Shown: positions 43,331 to 52,635, counted from the stretch's first letter. The stretch: 64,000 bases of DNA from Variovorax sp. dw_308 (GCF_019207085.1 NZ_JAATOM010000005.1:186001-250000), one strand, 5' to 3'. Numbers and translations: made by a program. Notes: a model not told the origin generated them from the letters alone.

Positions 43331-44686
43331 CTAACGCGCAAGAAGCACGCCATCCGCCGCCAGCGCCCCTTGCAGCGCCGCGACGTCGACGGCACGCATC
43401 GACGCGCCCCGGGCCATCGCCGCCGCGGTGCCGGCAGCCTGACCCATCACGAAGCAGCCTCCGCTCGCCCGCGCGGCTGATTGGCCTTCGTGCGTCATCG
43501 AGGCGCAACGCCCGGCGACGAGCAGGTTGTCGACCTTGTGGGGCACCAGCATGCGCCAGGGCAGGTCGTTGCAGGCGTTGTCGGCGTCGCGCGGAAAGCC
43601 CCAGTCGATGCGGCCGTCGCGGTGCAGCTCCATCGGCCAGGCGTTGATGCCGATCGCATCGTCGAAGCGGGCCGACGACAGGATGTCCTCGCCGGTGAGC
43701 GCATAGGCGCCATCGATGCGCCGGGTCTCGCGGATGCCGACCTGCGCCGCGATGTCGACGATCTGCGCCTGGGCAAAGCCCGGCACCTTGTCGCGCATGA
43801 AGCGGAAGTACTCGACGATCTGGCGCCGGCCCTCGGTTTCGCCGGCGCTGAGCTGACGCGCGTCCACCCCGCTCATCGCACGGCCCTCGGCATTGCGGAT
43901 CTGCGTCACGTTGGCGCGCCATTCGCTCGGGTTGATCTGCGGCCGCACGATCGCGCCCTCGCGCGGAAACCTGTAGCGACCGGGCTCGTCGCGCAGCGCG
44001 GCTTCCATCAGGTCGTTGATGGCCTTGAACTCGCCGATGGCTGCGAGCGCCGGCCCTGGCTCGACATGGCCGACGCGGAACATCGTGGTCGGGAACAGGC
44101 TGTTGCCCTGCCCGTCGCCCACCTCGAAAGGCACGCCGGCAAAGGCGGCCACATCGGCGTCGCCGGAGCAGTCGACGAAGGCGCCGGCCCGGATGGCCTG
44201 CCGGCCCGACTTGGTCTCGACCACCAGGGCGGCGATGCGCGCCGGCGCACCTTCCGCCGCATCCTCCATCAGCACGGATGCGGCCCACGCGTGGAACAAC
44301 ACATCCACGCCCGCCGCGAGCAGCAACTGGTCGGCCGCGCACTTGTAGGCCGACACATCGTAGGAGCGCACCCGGATGCGGCCCTGCATGCCGTCCTGCG
44401 GCTTGTTGAGGCCGCCGAGCGCATCGATGCGGTCCAGCAATTCGTCCACCACGCCGTGCACCACCTGCGTCATCTCGCCGCCGCGCCGGCCATGGAGCCC
44501 GGCGAAGTTGGTCACGCCGCCCGCCGTGCCCATGCCGCCCAGGAAGCCATAGCGCTCGACGAGCAAGGTGCGCGCACCGTGGCGCGCCGCACTGGCGCTC
44601 GCGGCCAGGCCGGCCGGGCCGCCACCGATCACGACCACGTCGTACTCGCCGAAAACCGGCAGCCTGCGCGCCGGCTCGGTGAGCAT
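43331..44686 (-). CDS. FAD-dependent oxidoreductase (FAD_oxidored family)
   Basis: About 451 residues. The dinucleotide site is DVVVIGGGPAGLAASASAAR near the start, followed by LVERYGFLGGMGTAGGVTNFAG, the second typical segment of this family of FAD-dependent dehydrogenases. FVDCSGDADVAAFAGVPFE lies near residue 170, and the C-terminal SMTHEGQSAARASGGCFVMGQAAGTAAAMA contacts the cofactor. The start is set at ATG 44686, after the Bug gene stop (44697). The pairing with a Bug receptor on the same strand suggests oxidation of a captured carboxylate. Reaction unknown. Confidence 0.88.
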   Translation of the reverse strand: MLTEPARRLPVFGEYDVVVIGGGPAGLAASASAARHGARTLLVERYGFLGGMGTAGGVTNFAGLHGRRGGEMTQVVHGVVDELLDRIDALGGLNKPQDGMQGRIRVRSYDVSAYKCAADQLLLAAGVDVLFHAWAASVLMEDAAEGAPARIAALVVETKSGRQAIRAGAFVDCSGDADVAAFAGVPFEVGDGQGNSLFPTTMFRVGHVEPGPALAAIGEFKAINDLMEAALRDEPGRYRFPREGAIVRPQINPSEWRANVTQIRNAEGRAMSGVDARQLSAGETEGRRQIVEYFRFMRDKVPGFAQAQIVDIAAQVGIRETRRIDGAYALTGEDILSSARFDDAIGINAWPMELHRDGRIDWGFPRDADNACNDLPWRMLVPHKVDNLLVAGRCASMTHEGQSAARASGGCFVMGQAAGTAAAMARGASMRAVDVAALQGALAADGVLLAR

Positions 44687-44696
44687 GCCGCCGACA

Positions 44697-45692
44697 CTAT
44701 TCAAGCTTGATGCCCTGGGCATTGATGATGCCGGCCATGATCGCGGCCTCTTTCTTCACCCGCGCGCGCATGCCGTCGGGCGAGGTGCCCACCGCCTGCC
44801 AGCCCTGGTCGAACAGCTTCTGCCGCACGTCGGCCGATTTCATGATCGGCCCGAGTTCGTGCGCGATGCGTTCCTGCGCCGCCTTCGACAGGCTGGCCGG
44901 CCCGAGCAGCGCGGCCCACACCTCCAGGTCGAAGTCGCGCACGCCGGCATTGGCCAAGGGCGCGACTTCGGGCGCGAGCGGACTGCGCCCACTGGTCAGG
45001 CCGATGGCCTTGATCTTGCCGGTGCGCACTTGCGGCATGGCCACGCCGGGTGGAACCAGCGCCATCTGCACCTGCCCGCCGAGCATCGCGGTGATGACCT
45101 GCGGATTGCCCTGGAACGGCACATGCACCGGCGCAAAGCCGCGCACGCGGGACTTGAGCAATTCCATGCCGAGGTGCCCGACCGAGCCGACGCCGACCGA
45201 ACCGTAGTTCCACTTGTCGCCCGCGACACGGGCCGCGTCGAAGAACGTCGGACCCGATGGCAGCGAGGGCAAGGCCACCAGCACCAGCGGCGCGGTGACC
45301 AGCAGCGACAGTTCGGTGAAATCGCGCGCCGGGTCGTAGGGCAGGCTCGGGTAAAGAAGCTTCGACGAGGTCAGGTTGCCGTTGATGACGATACCCAGCG
45401 TGTGGTCGTCCGTGGCCTTGGCCACGAAGTCCGCGGCGATGTTGCCGGAGGCGCCCGGCTTGTTGTCCACGACGACCGGCTGGCCCAGCGCGCGCGCCAG
45501 CGCTTCGGCCAGCACACGCGCTGCAATGTCGGGTGTGGAGCCGCCCGGAAAGCCGACCACGAGATGCACCGGCCGGGTCGGCCAGGTGTTGCCCTGGGCA
45601 TGGCTGGCAAGAGGCGCAAGAAGAGGCGCAAAAAGAGGCGCGGCGCTAGCCGCAAGCAGGAGGTTTCGACGGGAGATTGGCATGGCCGGCAT
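44697..45692 (-). CDS. Bug-family tripartite tricarboxylate receptor
   Basis: A 331-residue TctC/Bug receptor. A twin-arginine-like signal (ISRRNLLLAASAAPLFAPLL...SHA) is followed by WPTRPVHLVVGFPGGSTPDIAARVLAEAL, VVVDNKPGASGNIAADFVAKA and VPFQGNPQVITAMLGGQVQMAL. A short 9-bp tandem repeat (AAGAGGCGC, three copies around 45608-45640) in the DNA lengthens the signal peptide with LFAPL-type repeats. It is 10 bp upstream of the flavoprotein gene on the same strand and probably co-transcribed. Ligand unknown. Confidence 0.92.
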   Translation of the reverse strand: MPAMPISRRNLLLAASAAPLFAPLLAPLASHAQGNTWPTRPVHLVVGFPGGSTPDIAARVLAEALARALGQPVVVDNKPGASGNIAADFVAKATDDHTLGIVINGNLTSSKLLYPSLPYDPARDFTELSLLVTAPLVLVALPSLPSGPTFFDAARVAGDKWNYGSVGVGSVGHLGMELLKSRVRGFAPVHVPFQGNPQVITAMLGGQVQMALVPPGVAMPQVRTGKIKAIGLTSGRSPLAPEVAPLANAGVRDFDLEVWAALLGPASLSKAAQERIAHELGPIMKSADVRQKLFDQGWQAVGTSPDGMRARVKKEAAIMAGIINAQGIKLE

Positions 45693-45728
45693 GATCGCAC
45701 AGGGCTTTCTTGCGAGCGCCCATGTGAA

Positions 45729-45751
45729 GAGGCCCGCGCACGGCGGGCCTC
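45729..45751 (-). terminator. Terminator downstream of the first repeat lipoprotein
   Basis: GAGGCCCGC pairs with GCGGGCCTC around a 5-base loop, 15 bp beyond the stop of the 973-residue lipoprotein gene. On the minus strand TTCAC follows, a weak T tract. A near-identical stem follows the second lipoprotein gene. Confidence 0.7.
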
Positions 45752-45765
45752 GGATTCACACCTTC

Positions 45766-48687
45766 TCAGGGGACGTTGGCCCCGCTGACCTGGAACGGCT
45801 TGCCGGGCAAGTCCATCTTGCCGCCGTATTCGATCTTCACGCCGTTGGTTGCAATCACCGGGCAGCCGCCGGTGGCCTTGGGGCAGGCGCCGCCATCGAT
45901 GAAGGAGACCGGGCCGTAGCGGAAGTTGTGGACGGCCCTGCCTTCATGGTCGGCGACCGTCACGACGTAACCCCAGTTCGCGAAGTTGTCCGCGTCCTCG
46001 ACGGCGATCGGGTCCTGCATCCGCGGATCCTGCAGCGTGCGCACGATGCTGCTGCTGTTGGCGCCGAAACGGACCCAGGAGATCTTGCGATCACCGCGCG
46101 AAGTCACGATCACCTGCATGTTGGGATCGGCATATTCGGTGGGAATGTCCGGCTCGCCCTTCGACCACGACAGCGATGTCGGGTTGCGGCCGACATTGGC
46201 CGCGAACTGCGGCAACTCGGCGATCGAGGACGCCGTGGTCGCCGTCGCCGTCCGGCCGGGCGCATAGTTTCCGAGGCTGTAGACACGCAGGACGCCCTCC
46301 TGCGTCGCGATCCAGGCGCGCTGGTTCGGCCCCCACACGGTGGTCTTGACCGCGGTCGGCTTCTCCGGCAACGAGATCATCTTGACCACCGTGGGCGCCT
46401 GTTGCGGCTGGTTGGCGAACGTGTACGGCCATTGGCTGTCGGCCTGGCCCAGGCTGGCCATGCGCGCGTTGAAGGTGCCCAGGTCGCCACCGAAGTAGAT
46501 GCTGTTGACGAAGGCGAACAACGGCTTCAGGTCGATGAAGGCGGCCTTCTTCTCCGACTTGGAGATCACCACCGCCATCCCGCCCTTGGCGTACTTCCAT
46601 GCGTTCTCGCCGTTCAGGAAAGCCTGCCGGTTGGCCTGGTTGGTCAACGGAAGCGGCGTGCCCACGAAGATGCCGCCGGGCAGCATGGTGTCGAACGGGT
46701 CCACCCCGGTGGTCACCGCAATCTCCGTCGGCGCCTTCATCACGGAGCCATCCGGGCCGACGAGGTCGATGTAGCCCAGGATCTTCATGAAGGCGATGTT
46801 GCCGATGTTGGGCAGGCCGGGGTACACGCCCATCCACTCGTTCCACCAGTTGTACCAGGCGCTGTAGTCGCCGTTGGCCTGGCTGTTGAACGGGTTGCAG
46901 TTGTCGCAGAGGCCAGCCAGCGCCACCACCGCTACCTGGCCCTTCATGGCGGTGGTGTCCCACACCGTGACCAGCGCGAACTCGCTGTTGTTGGTCATGG
47001 CGATGCCTGTTGGGACCTTGTTGGGAGGCAGCTTCACCGTCGACCTGTTGGTGGCGGTGTTGGTGCCGACGGTGCCGATCACACCGTTCTGGAACGCCGC
47101 CAGGCCCTGGTTGCAGAAACCGGGACGCCCCCCGCAACGCGTGACCGCGACCGGGTCGCCGCCCACGATGCCCTTGGCCCTGTAGTCCGCCACGTTGATG
47201 CTGTTGAGGCCCGCCCCGTAGAGGGTCCAGCTCAACTGCGGCAACTGCGCGAAAGTGCTGAACATGTGGGTCGTCGTCTGGAAATCGGCGATCCCCACGT
47301 GGGCCGCATTGCTGTCGGCCACGAAGCTGACGTTGGCCTTGTTGCTGGAATACAGGCCCGGACTGGCGGAACGCGCCCCGACCTGCCAGAGATACGGCGC
47401 ATCGGGAGACATGTACTGGTAGCCCAGAAAGTTGTTGTTGGGCCGCGGCCCGAACAACTGGGCACCTCCGCCCGCGCCGTACGAGGCCGCATTCGGACCG
47501 TAGCGGTAGGTCATGCCTTCCGGCTTGCTCAGCAACGCCGCCATGGCGGAATAGGCCGCGTCGACGATCTTGCCGGATGCGTCGACCACGTCGCCGACCA
47601 GGGACGAGCCGATGCTCGGCAGCGTCTGGGCGCCGCCGGAACTCGCCCCGTCGCGCACGGTCTCGCAGACCCTGGGCGCCGGAACGCCAGGATTCCCGAA
47701 GAGGTCGATGTGGCACATGATGGCGATGTCCGCGGGCATCAGGACCTCGCGCCAGTTGTTGCCGCTGCCAAAGCGCACCACGGTCGGCGACGTCAGCTTG
47801 AAGATCTCACCTTCCCTGACCAGGGGTTCGATCAACTTGCCCGGAGCCGGCGGGGGCGCCGCCGGCGTGTCGACCACCGATTCGCAGACCCTGGGCGCAG
47901 GCACGCCGGGGTTTCCGAAGAGGTCGACGTGGCACATGATGGGGATGTTGGGGGGCATGGTGACCGTGCGCCAACTGCTGCCGTTGCCAAAGCGGACCGG
48001 GGTGATTGCTGCCAGATTGAAGATCCCGCCCTCGTTGGCCACGCGGACGATCGTCTTCCCCGGAATCTGCGAAGACGTCGCCGGCTGCGCCGGTGTGTCG
48101 GTCACCGTCTCGCAGACCCTGGGTGCGCCCACGCCGGGGTACCCGAAGAGGTCGACGTGGCACATGATGGCGATGTTGGCGGGCATGGTGACCTCGCGCC
48201 AGTTGTTGCCGCTGCCAAAGCGCACGACGGTCGGCGTCGCCAGCCTGAAGATCTCGCCTTCCTTTGCCAGGGCCGTGTAGGTCTTTCCGGTGGCCGGCGC
48301 GGTGTCCGGTACGTCGATCATCGTCTCGCAGACCCTGGGCGCGGCCACGCCGGGGTATCCGAAGATGTCGACGTGGCACATGATGGCGATGTTGGCGGGC
48401 ATGATGATCTCGCGCCAATTGCTGCCACTGCCAAAGCGCACCCAGGTCGGCACCGACAGCTTGAAGATCTCGCCTTCGTTGGCCAGGTGCGTGGTGACGA
48501 TTTTCTCGCGGGCGCTGGCCTTGGCGTCGGTGGAACCGGACGAGGCTTCGGCACTCGGGACGCTGATGGTCTTGTCGACTGCGCCGGTCGCGCCGGCAAA
48601 GGATGAGGCATTGCTGCCGCCGCTGCCACCGCCGCATGCGGTCAAGATGGACGCGAGGACGAGCGCGGCAAATGCTGACTTCTTCAT
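45766..48687 (-). CDS. Large lipoprotein with four ~60-residue repeats, paralogue 1
   Basis: A 973-residue protein I cannot assign to a known family. The signal peptide ends in lipobox LTAC (Cys 18), then GGGSGGS. Four tandem modules at about 65-125, 137-196, 213-273 and 287-345 each contain EGEIFKL, RFGSGNNW, MPANIAIMCHVDLFG and PGVxAPRVCET, with two cysteines 16 apart that could pair. The modules are joined by short linkers. From about 360 to 973 there is a single large domain with many short beta-like segments (for example LPQLSWTLYGAG, FALVTVW, KKAAFIDLKPLF), possibly a propeller. It is 63% or more identical by eye with the protein at 49194-52121. Probably anchored to the outer membrane. 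Confidence 0.85.
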   Translation of the reverse strand: MKKSAFAALVLASILTACGGGSGGSNASSFAGATGAVDKTISVPSAEASSGSTDAKASAREKIVTTHLANEGEIFKLSVPTWVRFGSGSNWREIIMPANIAIMCHVDIFGYPGVAAPRVCETMIDVPDTAPATGKTYTALAKEGEIFRLATPTVVRFGSGNNWREVTMPANIAIMCHVDLFGYPGVGAPRVCETVTDTPAQPATSSQIPGKTIVRVANEGGIFNLAAITPVRFGNGSSWRTVTMPPNIPIMCHVDLFGNPGVPAPRVCESVVDTPAAPPPAPGKLIEPLVREGEIFKLTSPTVVRFGSGNNWREVLMPADIAIMCHIDLFGNPGVPAPRVCETVRDGASSGGAQTLPSIGSSLVGDVVDASGKIVDAAYSAMAALLSKPEGMTYRYGPNAASYGAGGGAQLFGPRPNNNFLGYQYMSPDAPYLWQVGARSASPGLYSSNKANVSFVADSNAAHVGIADFQTTTHMFSTFAQLPQLSWTLYGAGLNSINVADYRAKGIVGGDPVAVTRCGGRPGFCNQGLAAFQNGVIGTVGTNTATNRSTVKLPPNKVPTGIAMTNNSEFALVTVWDTTAMKGQVAVVALAGLCDNCNPFNSQANGDYSAWYNWWNEWMGVYPGLPNIGNIAFMKILGYIDLVGPDGSVMKAPTEIAVTTGVDPFDTMLPGGIFVGTPLPLTNQANRQAFLNGENAWKYAKGGMAVVISKSEKKAAFIDLKPLFAFVNSIYFGGDLGTFNARMASLGQADSQWPYTFANQPQQAPTVVKMISLPEKPTAVKTTVWGPNQRAWIATQEGVLRVYSLGNYAPGRTATATTASSIAELPQFAANVGRNPTSLSWSKGEPDIPTEYADPNMQVIVTSRGDRKISWVRFGANSSSIVRTLQDPRMQDPIAVEDADNFANWGYVVTVADHEGRAVHNFRYGPVSFIDGGACPKATGGCPVIATNGVKIEYGGKMDLPGKPFQVSGANVP

Positions 48688-48716
48688 TACGTTCTAATTG
48701 TTTTCCGTTCCCTGTA

Positions 48717-48779
48717 ATTACTTATTTGTACATAGCAGGCACTTTCCACGCAACCGTTCTTTCAAATGTTTCTATCTGC
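48717..48779 (-). promoter_or_regulatory. Upstream element shared by both lipoprotein genes, copy 1
   Basis: ATTACTTATTTGTACATAG begins 30 bp and TCTTTCAAATGTTT begins about 71 bp before the start of the gene at 48687; both occur at identical distances before 52121. On the minus strand TTGCGT, 17 bases, TACAAA could be -35 and -10 boxes (copy 2: TTGCCT, 17, TACCAA). Confidence 0.55.
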
Positions 48780-49074
48780 GGTGTTGTCACAACATTGGGG
48801 GGCAAATGTAAAGAAACGAACGGGCGCTTCATGCGGAATGGGCCCGAATCCGTTGGATTTGACTGGCACCGGATCCGCCGGCTTGTAACAACTCGGGTTG
48901 CCCTGGACGCGCAGGCGTCAGTGCCAACGTCTTTCTTTCAAGCTCAGGAAAAAATCACGTTGCCTTCGAGCAACAGTGCAGGCAGTTGGCGACATGAAAT
49001 CGTTGCAATTTCACGACAACCAAACCGCGCTTGGCGCCGAGCGCCCCCGCGCGCATTGACGGCACTGCCGGACG

Positions 49075-49099
49075 AAAAAAGGCCCGCGCGAGGCGGGCC
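49075..49099 (-). terminator. Intrinsic terminator of the second repeat lipoprotein gene
   Basis: GGCCCGC pairs with GCGGGCC around a 5-base loop, and on the minus strand the stem is followed by six T residues. It lies about 95 bp beyond the stop at 49194. Confidence 0.85.
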
Positions 49100-49193
49100 C
49101 TTTCGAATGTGCGGCGATGCGCCGGATGCGCCGATCTCAAGTCGATGTGGGCATTGCCACCTCGACTCGAGCCGGCCCGGCGGGCCTCGCGGC

Positions 49194-52121
49194 TCAGGAC
49201 ACGTTGGTCCCGCTCAGTTGGAACGGCCGCCCCGGGAGGGTCATCTTGCCGCCGTATTCGATCTTCATCGTCCCGAAGGGCGTCCCGTTGGTCGGAACGA
49301 CCGGGCAACTGTTGGCGTTGGGGCAGGCCCCGCCATCGATGAAGATCACCGGACCGTAGCGGAAGTTATGGACGGCCTTGCCCCCGTAGTCGGCAACGGT
49401 CACCACGTAGCCCCAGTTCGCGAAGTTGTCTGCATCCTCGACCGCGATCGGGTCCAGCATCCGCGGATCCTGCAAGGTGCGCGCAATGGTGCTGCTGTTG
49501 CTGCCGAAGCGAACCCATGAGATCTTGCGGTCGCCGCGCGAATTCACCAGCACCTGGAAGTTCGGATCGGCATAGGTCACGGGAATGTCCGGTTCACCCT
49601 TCGAGACGGACATCGAAGTCGGGTTGCGGCCGACGTTGATCGCGAACTGTGTCAGTTCGCTGATCGACGACGGCGTCGGCGAAGCCACGGTCGGGCCCGG
49701 CGCATAACTGCCAAGGCTGTAGACGCGCAATGTGCCATCCTGCGTCGCGATCCAGGCGCGCTGGTTGGCGCCAAACACCGTGGTCTTGACGGCTGTCGGC
49801 TTGTCGGCCGTGGCGATCATCTTGACGACCGTCGGCATCTGCGCCGTCGCGTTCGTGATGTTGGGCCACTGGTTGGCCCCCTGGCCCAAGGTGGCCATTC
49901 GCGCGTTGAACGTGCCGATGTCACCACCAAAGTACACGCCGTTGAAGTACGTGAACAATGGCTTCAGGTCGATGAAGGCCGCCTTCTTCTCCGACTTGGA
50001 GATCACGACTGCCATGCCGCCCTTGGCGTACTTGTCGGAAAGATTGCCACTCAGGAAGGCCTGGCGGTTGGTCTGGCTGGTCAGGGGATTGGGGTAGCCC
50101 ACGAAGGCGCCGCCCGCCACCAGGGTGTTGAATGCGTCATACCCGGTCGTCGCGGCGATCTCCGTCGGAGCGTTCATCGCGGTGCCATCGGTGGCGACGA
50201 GGTCGACATAGCCCAGGATCTTCATGAAGGCGATGTTGCCGACGTTCGTCAGGCCAGGGTACACGCCCATCCACTCGTTCCACCAGTTGTACCAGGCGCT
50301 GTAGCTGCCGTTGGCCTGGCTGTTGAGCGGGTTGCAGCTGTTGCACAGCCCGGCCATGGCCACCACCGCCACCTGGCCCTTTTGCGTGTTGGTGTCCCAC
50401 ACGGTGACCAGCGCGAACTCGCTGTTGTTGGTCAGGGCGATGCCCGTGGGCACCTTGTTGGCCGGCAGCTGGGTCGTTGCCCTGTTGTTGGCGGTGTTGG
50501 TGCCCACGGTGCCGATCACACCGTTCTGGAACACCGCGATGCCTTCATTGCAGAAGCCGGGGCGTCCGCCGCATCGCGCGACCGCGACCGGGGCGCCGCT
50601 GACGACGCCCTTGGACCGGTAGTCCACCACGTTGATGCTGTCGAGGCCGCCCCCGTAGAGGGTCCAGCTCAACTGCGGCAACTGCGCAAAGGTGCTGAAC
50701 ATGTGGGTCGTCGTCTGGAAGTCGGTGATGCCCACGTTGGCAGAGCTGTCGGCGGCGAAGGCGACGTTGGCCTGGTTGCTGGAATAGGCGCCGGCGCTGG
50801 CGGAACGCGCACCCACCTGCCAGTTGTACGGGGCGTTGGCCGCGATGTACTGGTAGTTGTTGAACAGGATGTTGGGGCGCGGACCGTACAACTGCACGCC
50901 GCCGCTGGCGCCGTACGACGGTGCGTCCGGACCGTAGCGGTAGGCCAGCCCGACCGGGTCGCTCATCAGGGAGGCCATCTTGTTGTAGGCGGCCGCAACG
51001 ACCTTGCCGGAGGAATCGACGACATCGCCGGACAAGGCCGTGCCACTGCTGCCGCCGGACGCCGGGGGCGTGGTCACGGGCGGCGTCGTGACGACGGGCG
51101 GCGTCGTGGTGGCGGGGGGCGTCACCACCGGCGTCGAGGGGGCGGAAGCCACTGTGTCGACCACGGTTTCGCAGACCCGGGGTGCGGGCACGCCGGGGTT
51201 ACCGAAGATGTCGACGTGGCACATGATCGCGATGTTCGCGGGCATGTCGACCGTTTTCCAACTGCTGCCGCTGCCGAAGCGCACCGTGGTGATCGCCGTC
51301 AACTTGAAGATTTCACCTTCGTTGGCCAGGTGCGTGATCGTCTTCCCGGGAATCGTGCTGGAGCCTGCAGGCGCCGTCGGCGTCGACGTGGCAGGGGTGG
51401 AAGGCGTCGTGGCAGGCGGCGTTGTGGCAGGTGTGCTTGGCGTCGATGCGGGCGGCGAGGTCGAAGCCCCCGCGTCGACCACCGTCTCGCAGACCCGGGG
51501 TGCAGGCACGCCAGGGTTACCGAAGATGTCGACGTGGCACATGATCGCGATGTTCGCGGGCATGTCGACCGTTTTCCAACTGCTGCCGCTGCCGAAGCGC
51601 ACCGTGGTGATCGCCGTCAACTTGAAGATTTCACCTTCGTTGGCCAGGTGCGTGATCGTCTTTCCCGGGATCACCGACGAGCCCGCCGGCGCGGTTCCCG
51701 TGGTCGTCGCCGGCGTTGCCGGCGTGGTCGTGGTCGTGTCGGGCACATTGACCACTGTCTCGCAGACCCGGGGTGCAGGCACGCCGGGATTACCGAAGAT
51801 GTCGACGTGGCACATGATCGCGATGTTCGCGGGCATGTCGACCGTTTTCCAGTTGCTGCCGCTGCCGAAGCGCACCGTGGTCACCGCGGGCAACGTGAAG
51901 ATTTCACCTTCGTTGGCCAGGTGCGTGTAGACGGTTTTCTGGCGGGTGGTGCCCTTCGGGTCGGCTGTGGTGTCTGGCGTGGTGGCGGCTTCGACTGTGG
52001 TGGAAGGCTTATCGAGCGCGGCGACTGTGCCGAGGGAGGAGGTGCCGCTGCTGCCGCTTCCGCCCCCGCACGCGGCCAGGGTCGTCGCGAGGATCAGCGC
52101 GAGTAGTGTTGTCTTCTTCAT
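49194..52121 (-). CDS. Large lipoprotein with three ~60-residue repeats, paralogue 2
   Basis: A 975-residue protein similar to the one at 45766-48687 over its entire length. Lipobox is LAAC (Cys 18) followed by GGGSGSSG. Three modules at about 63-125, 154-216 and 258-322 are almost identical to each other (KTITHLANEGEIFKLTAITT, then SWKTVDMPANIAIMCHVDIF and GNPGVPAPRVCETVVD), against four more diverged ones in the neighbour. Long Thr/Pro/Ala linkers separate them, like stalk segments of surface proteins. The C-terminal domain (about 360-975) matches that of the neighbour and may be a beta propeller (SPDG-like strands absent). Function unknown. Surface exposure, adhesion or glycan binding are guesses. 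Confidence 0.85.
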   Translation of the reverse strand: MKKTTLLALILATTLAACGGGSGSSGTSSLGTVAALDKPSTTVEAATTPDTTADPKGTTRQKTVYTHLANEGEIFTLPAVTTVRFGSGSNWKTVDMPANIAIMCHVDIFGNPGVPAPRVCETVVNVPDTTTTTPATPATTTGTAPAGSSVIPGKTITHLANEGEIFKLTAITTVRFGSGSSWKTVDMPANIAIMCHVDIFGNPGVPAPRVCETVVDAGASTSPPASTPSTPATTPPATTPSTPATSTPTAPAGSSTIPGKTITHLANEGEIFKLTAITTVRFGSGSSWKTVDMPANIAIMCHVDIFGNPGVPAPRVCETVVDTVASAPSTPVVTPPATTTPPVVTTPPVTTPPASGGSSGTALSGDVVDSSGKVVAAAYNKMASLMSDPVGLAYRYGPDAPSYGASGGVQLYGPRPNILFNNYQYIAANAPYNWQVGARSASAGAYSSNQANVAFAADSSANVGITDFQTTTHMFSTFAQLPQLSWTLYGGGLDSINVVDYRSKGVVSGAPVAVARCGGRPGFCNEGIAVFQNGVIGTVGTNTANNRATTQLPANKVPTGIALTNNSEFALVTVWDTNTQKGQVAVVAMAGLCNSCNPLNSQANGSYSAWYNWWNEWMGVYPGLTNVGNIAFMKILGYVDLVATDGTAMNAPTEIAATTGYDAFNTLVAGGAFVGYPNPLTSQTNRQAFLSGNLSDKYAKGGMAVVISKSEKKAAFIDLKPLFTYFNGVYFGGDIGTFNARMATLGQGANQWPNITNATAQMPTVVKMIATADKPTAVKTTVFGANQRAWIATQDGTLRVYSLGSYAPGPTVASPTPSSISELTQFAINVGRNPTSMSVSKGEPDIPVTYADPNFQVLVNSRGDRKISWVRFGSNSSTIARTLQDPRMLDPIAVEDADNFANWGYVVTVADYGGKAVHNFRYGPVIFIDGGACPNANSCPVVPTNGTPFGTMKIEYGGKMTLPGRPFQLSGTNVS
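51165..51929 (-). repeat. Three near-identical DNA repeats inside the lipoprotein gene
   Basis: Units at about 51165-51350, 51484-51670 and 51776-51929 are almost identical in DNA as well as protein, including a silent-site match over most of 150 bp. The linkers between them (Pro/Thr codons) vary in length. This points to recent duplication or gene conversion and makes unit-number variation by recombination likely. Confidence 0.85.
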
Positions 52122-52635
52122 TACATTAAGGTTGATTGCCGAATTTCGTCATTACTTATTGGTACATAGACGACCTTTTTTAGGCAACTTGTCTTTCAAA
52201 CGTTTTCTGCCTGCTGCGCTGCAGCAACAATTGTTAGTTACAGATCAACAATCGTTCGATCGATATATGCCTTTTCCCTCGGAGGCCTTCGTTCCGGGCC
52301 AAGCACATGTCCACGTTTCTGAAACAGATAGCGGGTTACAAGCATCGAAAATGCGCCAAGAATGTGCGTTTTTGCTCCCGTTTGGTGCAGTTATGGCGTT
52401 GCAGGCGCGCAACAAAGGAAGATGTAGGACGCCGTCTGTTGCAACGTTGCGTCGTTTCCGACGGGCTGGATGCGCCTTCGCCGACATGTAGATGCGCGAT
52501 TCGGACCTTTTGCGCTGCGGTTTTCCGCGTTGCGAGGTATCCGCCGTCCGTCACCTCGTGCGCGTCGGAGTGGCGCGGAAACGGGTCCTCAGGATAATCA
52601 GACCATCGCCGCCTTGGCCGTCCTCAAAGGGTTCC
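52122..52635. other. Intergenic region upstream of the second lipoprotein gene
   Basis: 514 bp, AT-richer than its surroundings, between the divergent lipoprotein and thioesterase genes. 52151-52214 holds the shared upstream element. A frame of 80 codons on the minus strand at 52245-52487 lacks family features and a ribosome-binding site, and I do not accept it as a gene. Nothing else recognised. Confidence 0.6.
52151..52214 (-). promoter_or_regulatory. Upstream element shared by both lipoprotein genes, copy 2
   Basis: ATTACTTATTGGTACATAG starts 30 bp, and TCTTTCAAACGTTTTCTGCC about 71 bp, before the ATG at 52121, the same spacing as copy 1. Sequence between the two blocks is much less conserved, which suggests that the blocks themselves are selected. 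Confidence 0.55.

Larger units (their letters stand above)
48688..49193. other. Intergenic region between the two lipoprotein genes
   Basis: 506 bp without a credible gene, clearly more AT-rich than the coding DNA. The left part (48688-48780) carries the conserved upstream element of the first lipoprotein gene; 49075-49099 is the terminator of the second. The middle shows no recognisable feature. Confidence 0.7.

Noticed and set aside
45766..48490. CRISPR-like periodic repeats in the lipoprotein genes
   Set aside because: The units are about 150-220 bp, in frame, and encode protein modules; there are no short repeats with unique spacers.
45376..48606. 1076-codon plus-strand frame opposite the first lipoprotein
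   Set aside because: Shadow of the GC-biased lipoprotein gene; repetitive His/Asp/Gly/Val composition and no signal or family motif. The lipoprotein frame has a signal peptide and a proper terminator.
52245..52487. 80-codon minus-strand frame before the second lipoprotein
   Set aside because: No ribosome-binding site, no recognisable motif, and an amino-acid composition expected of non-coding DNA.
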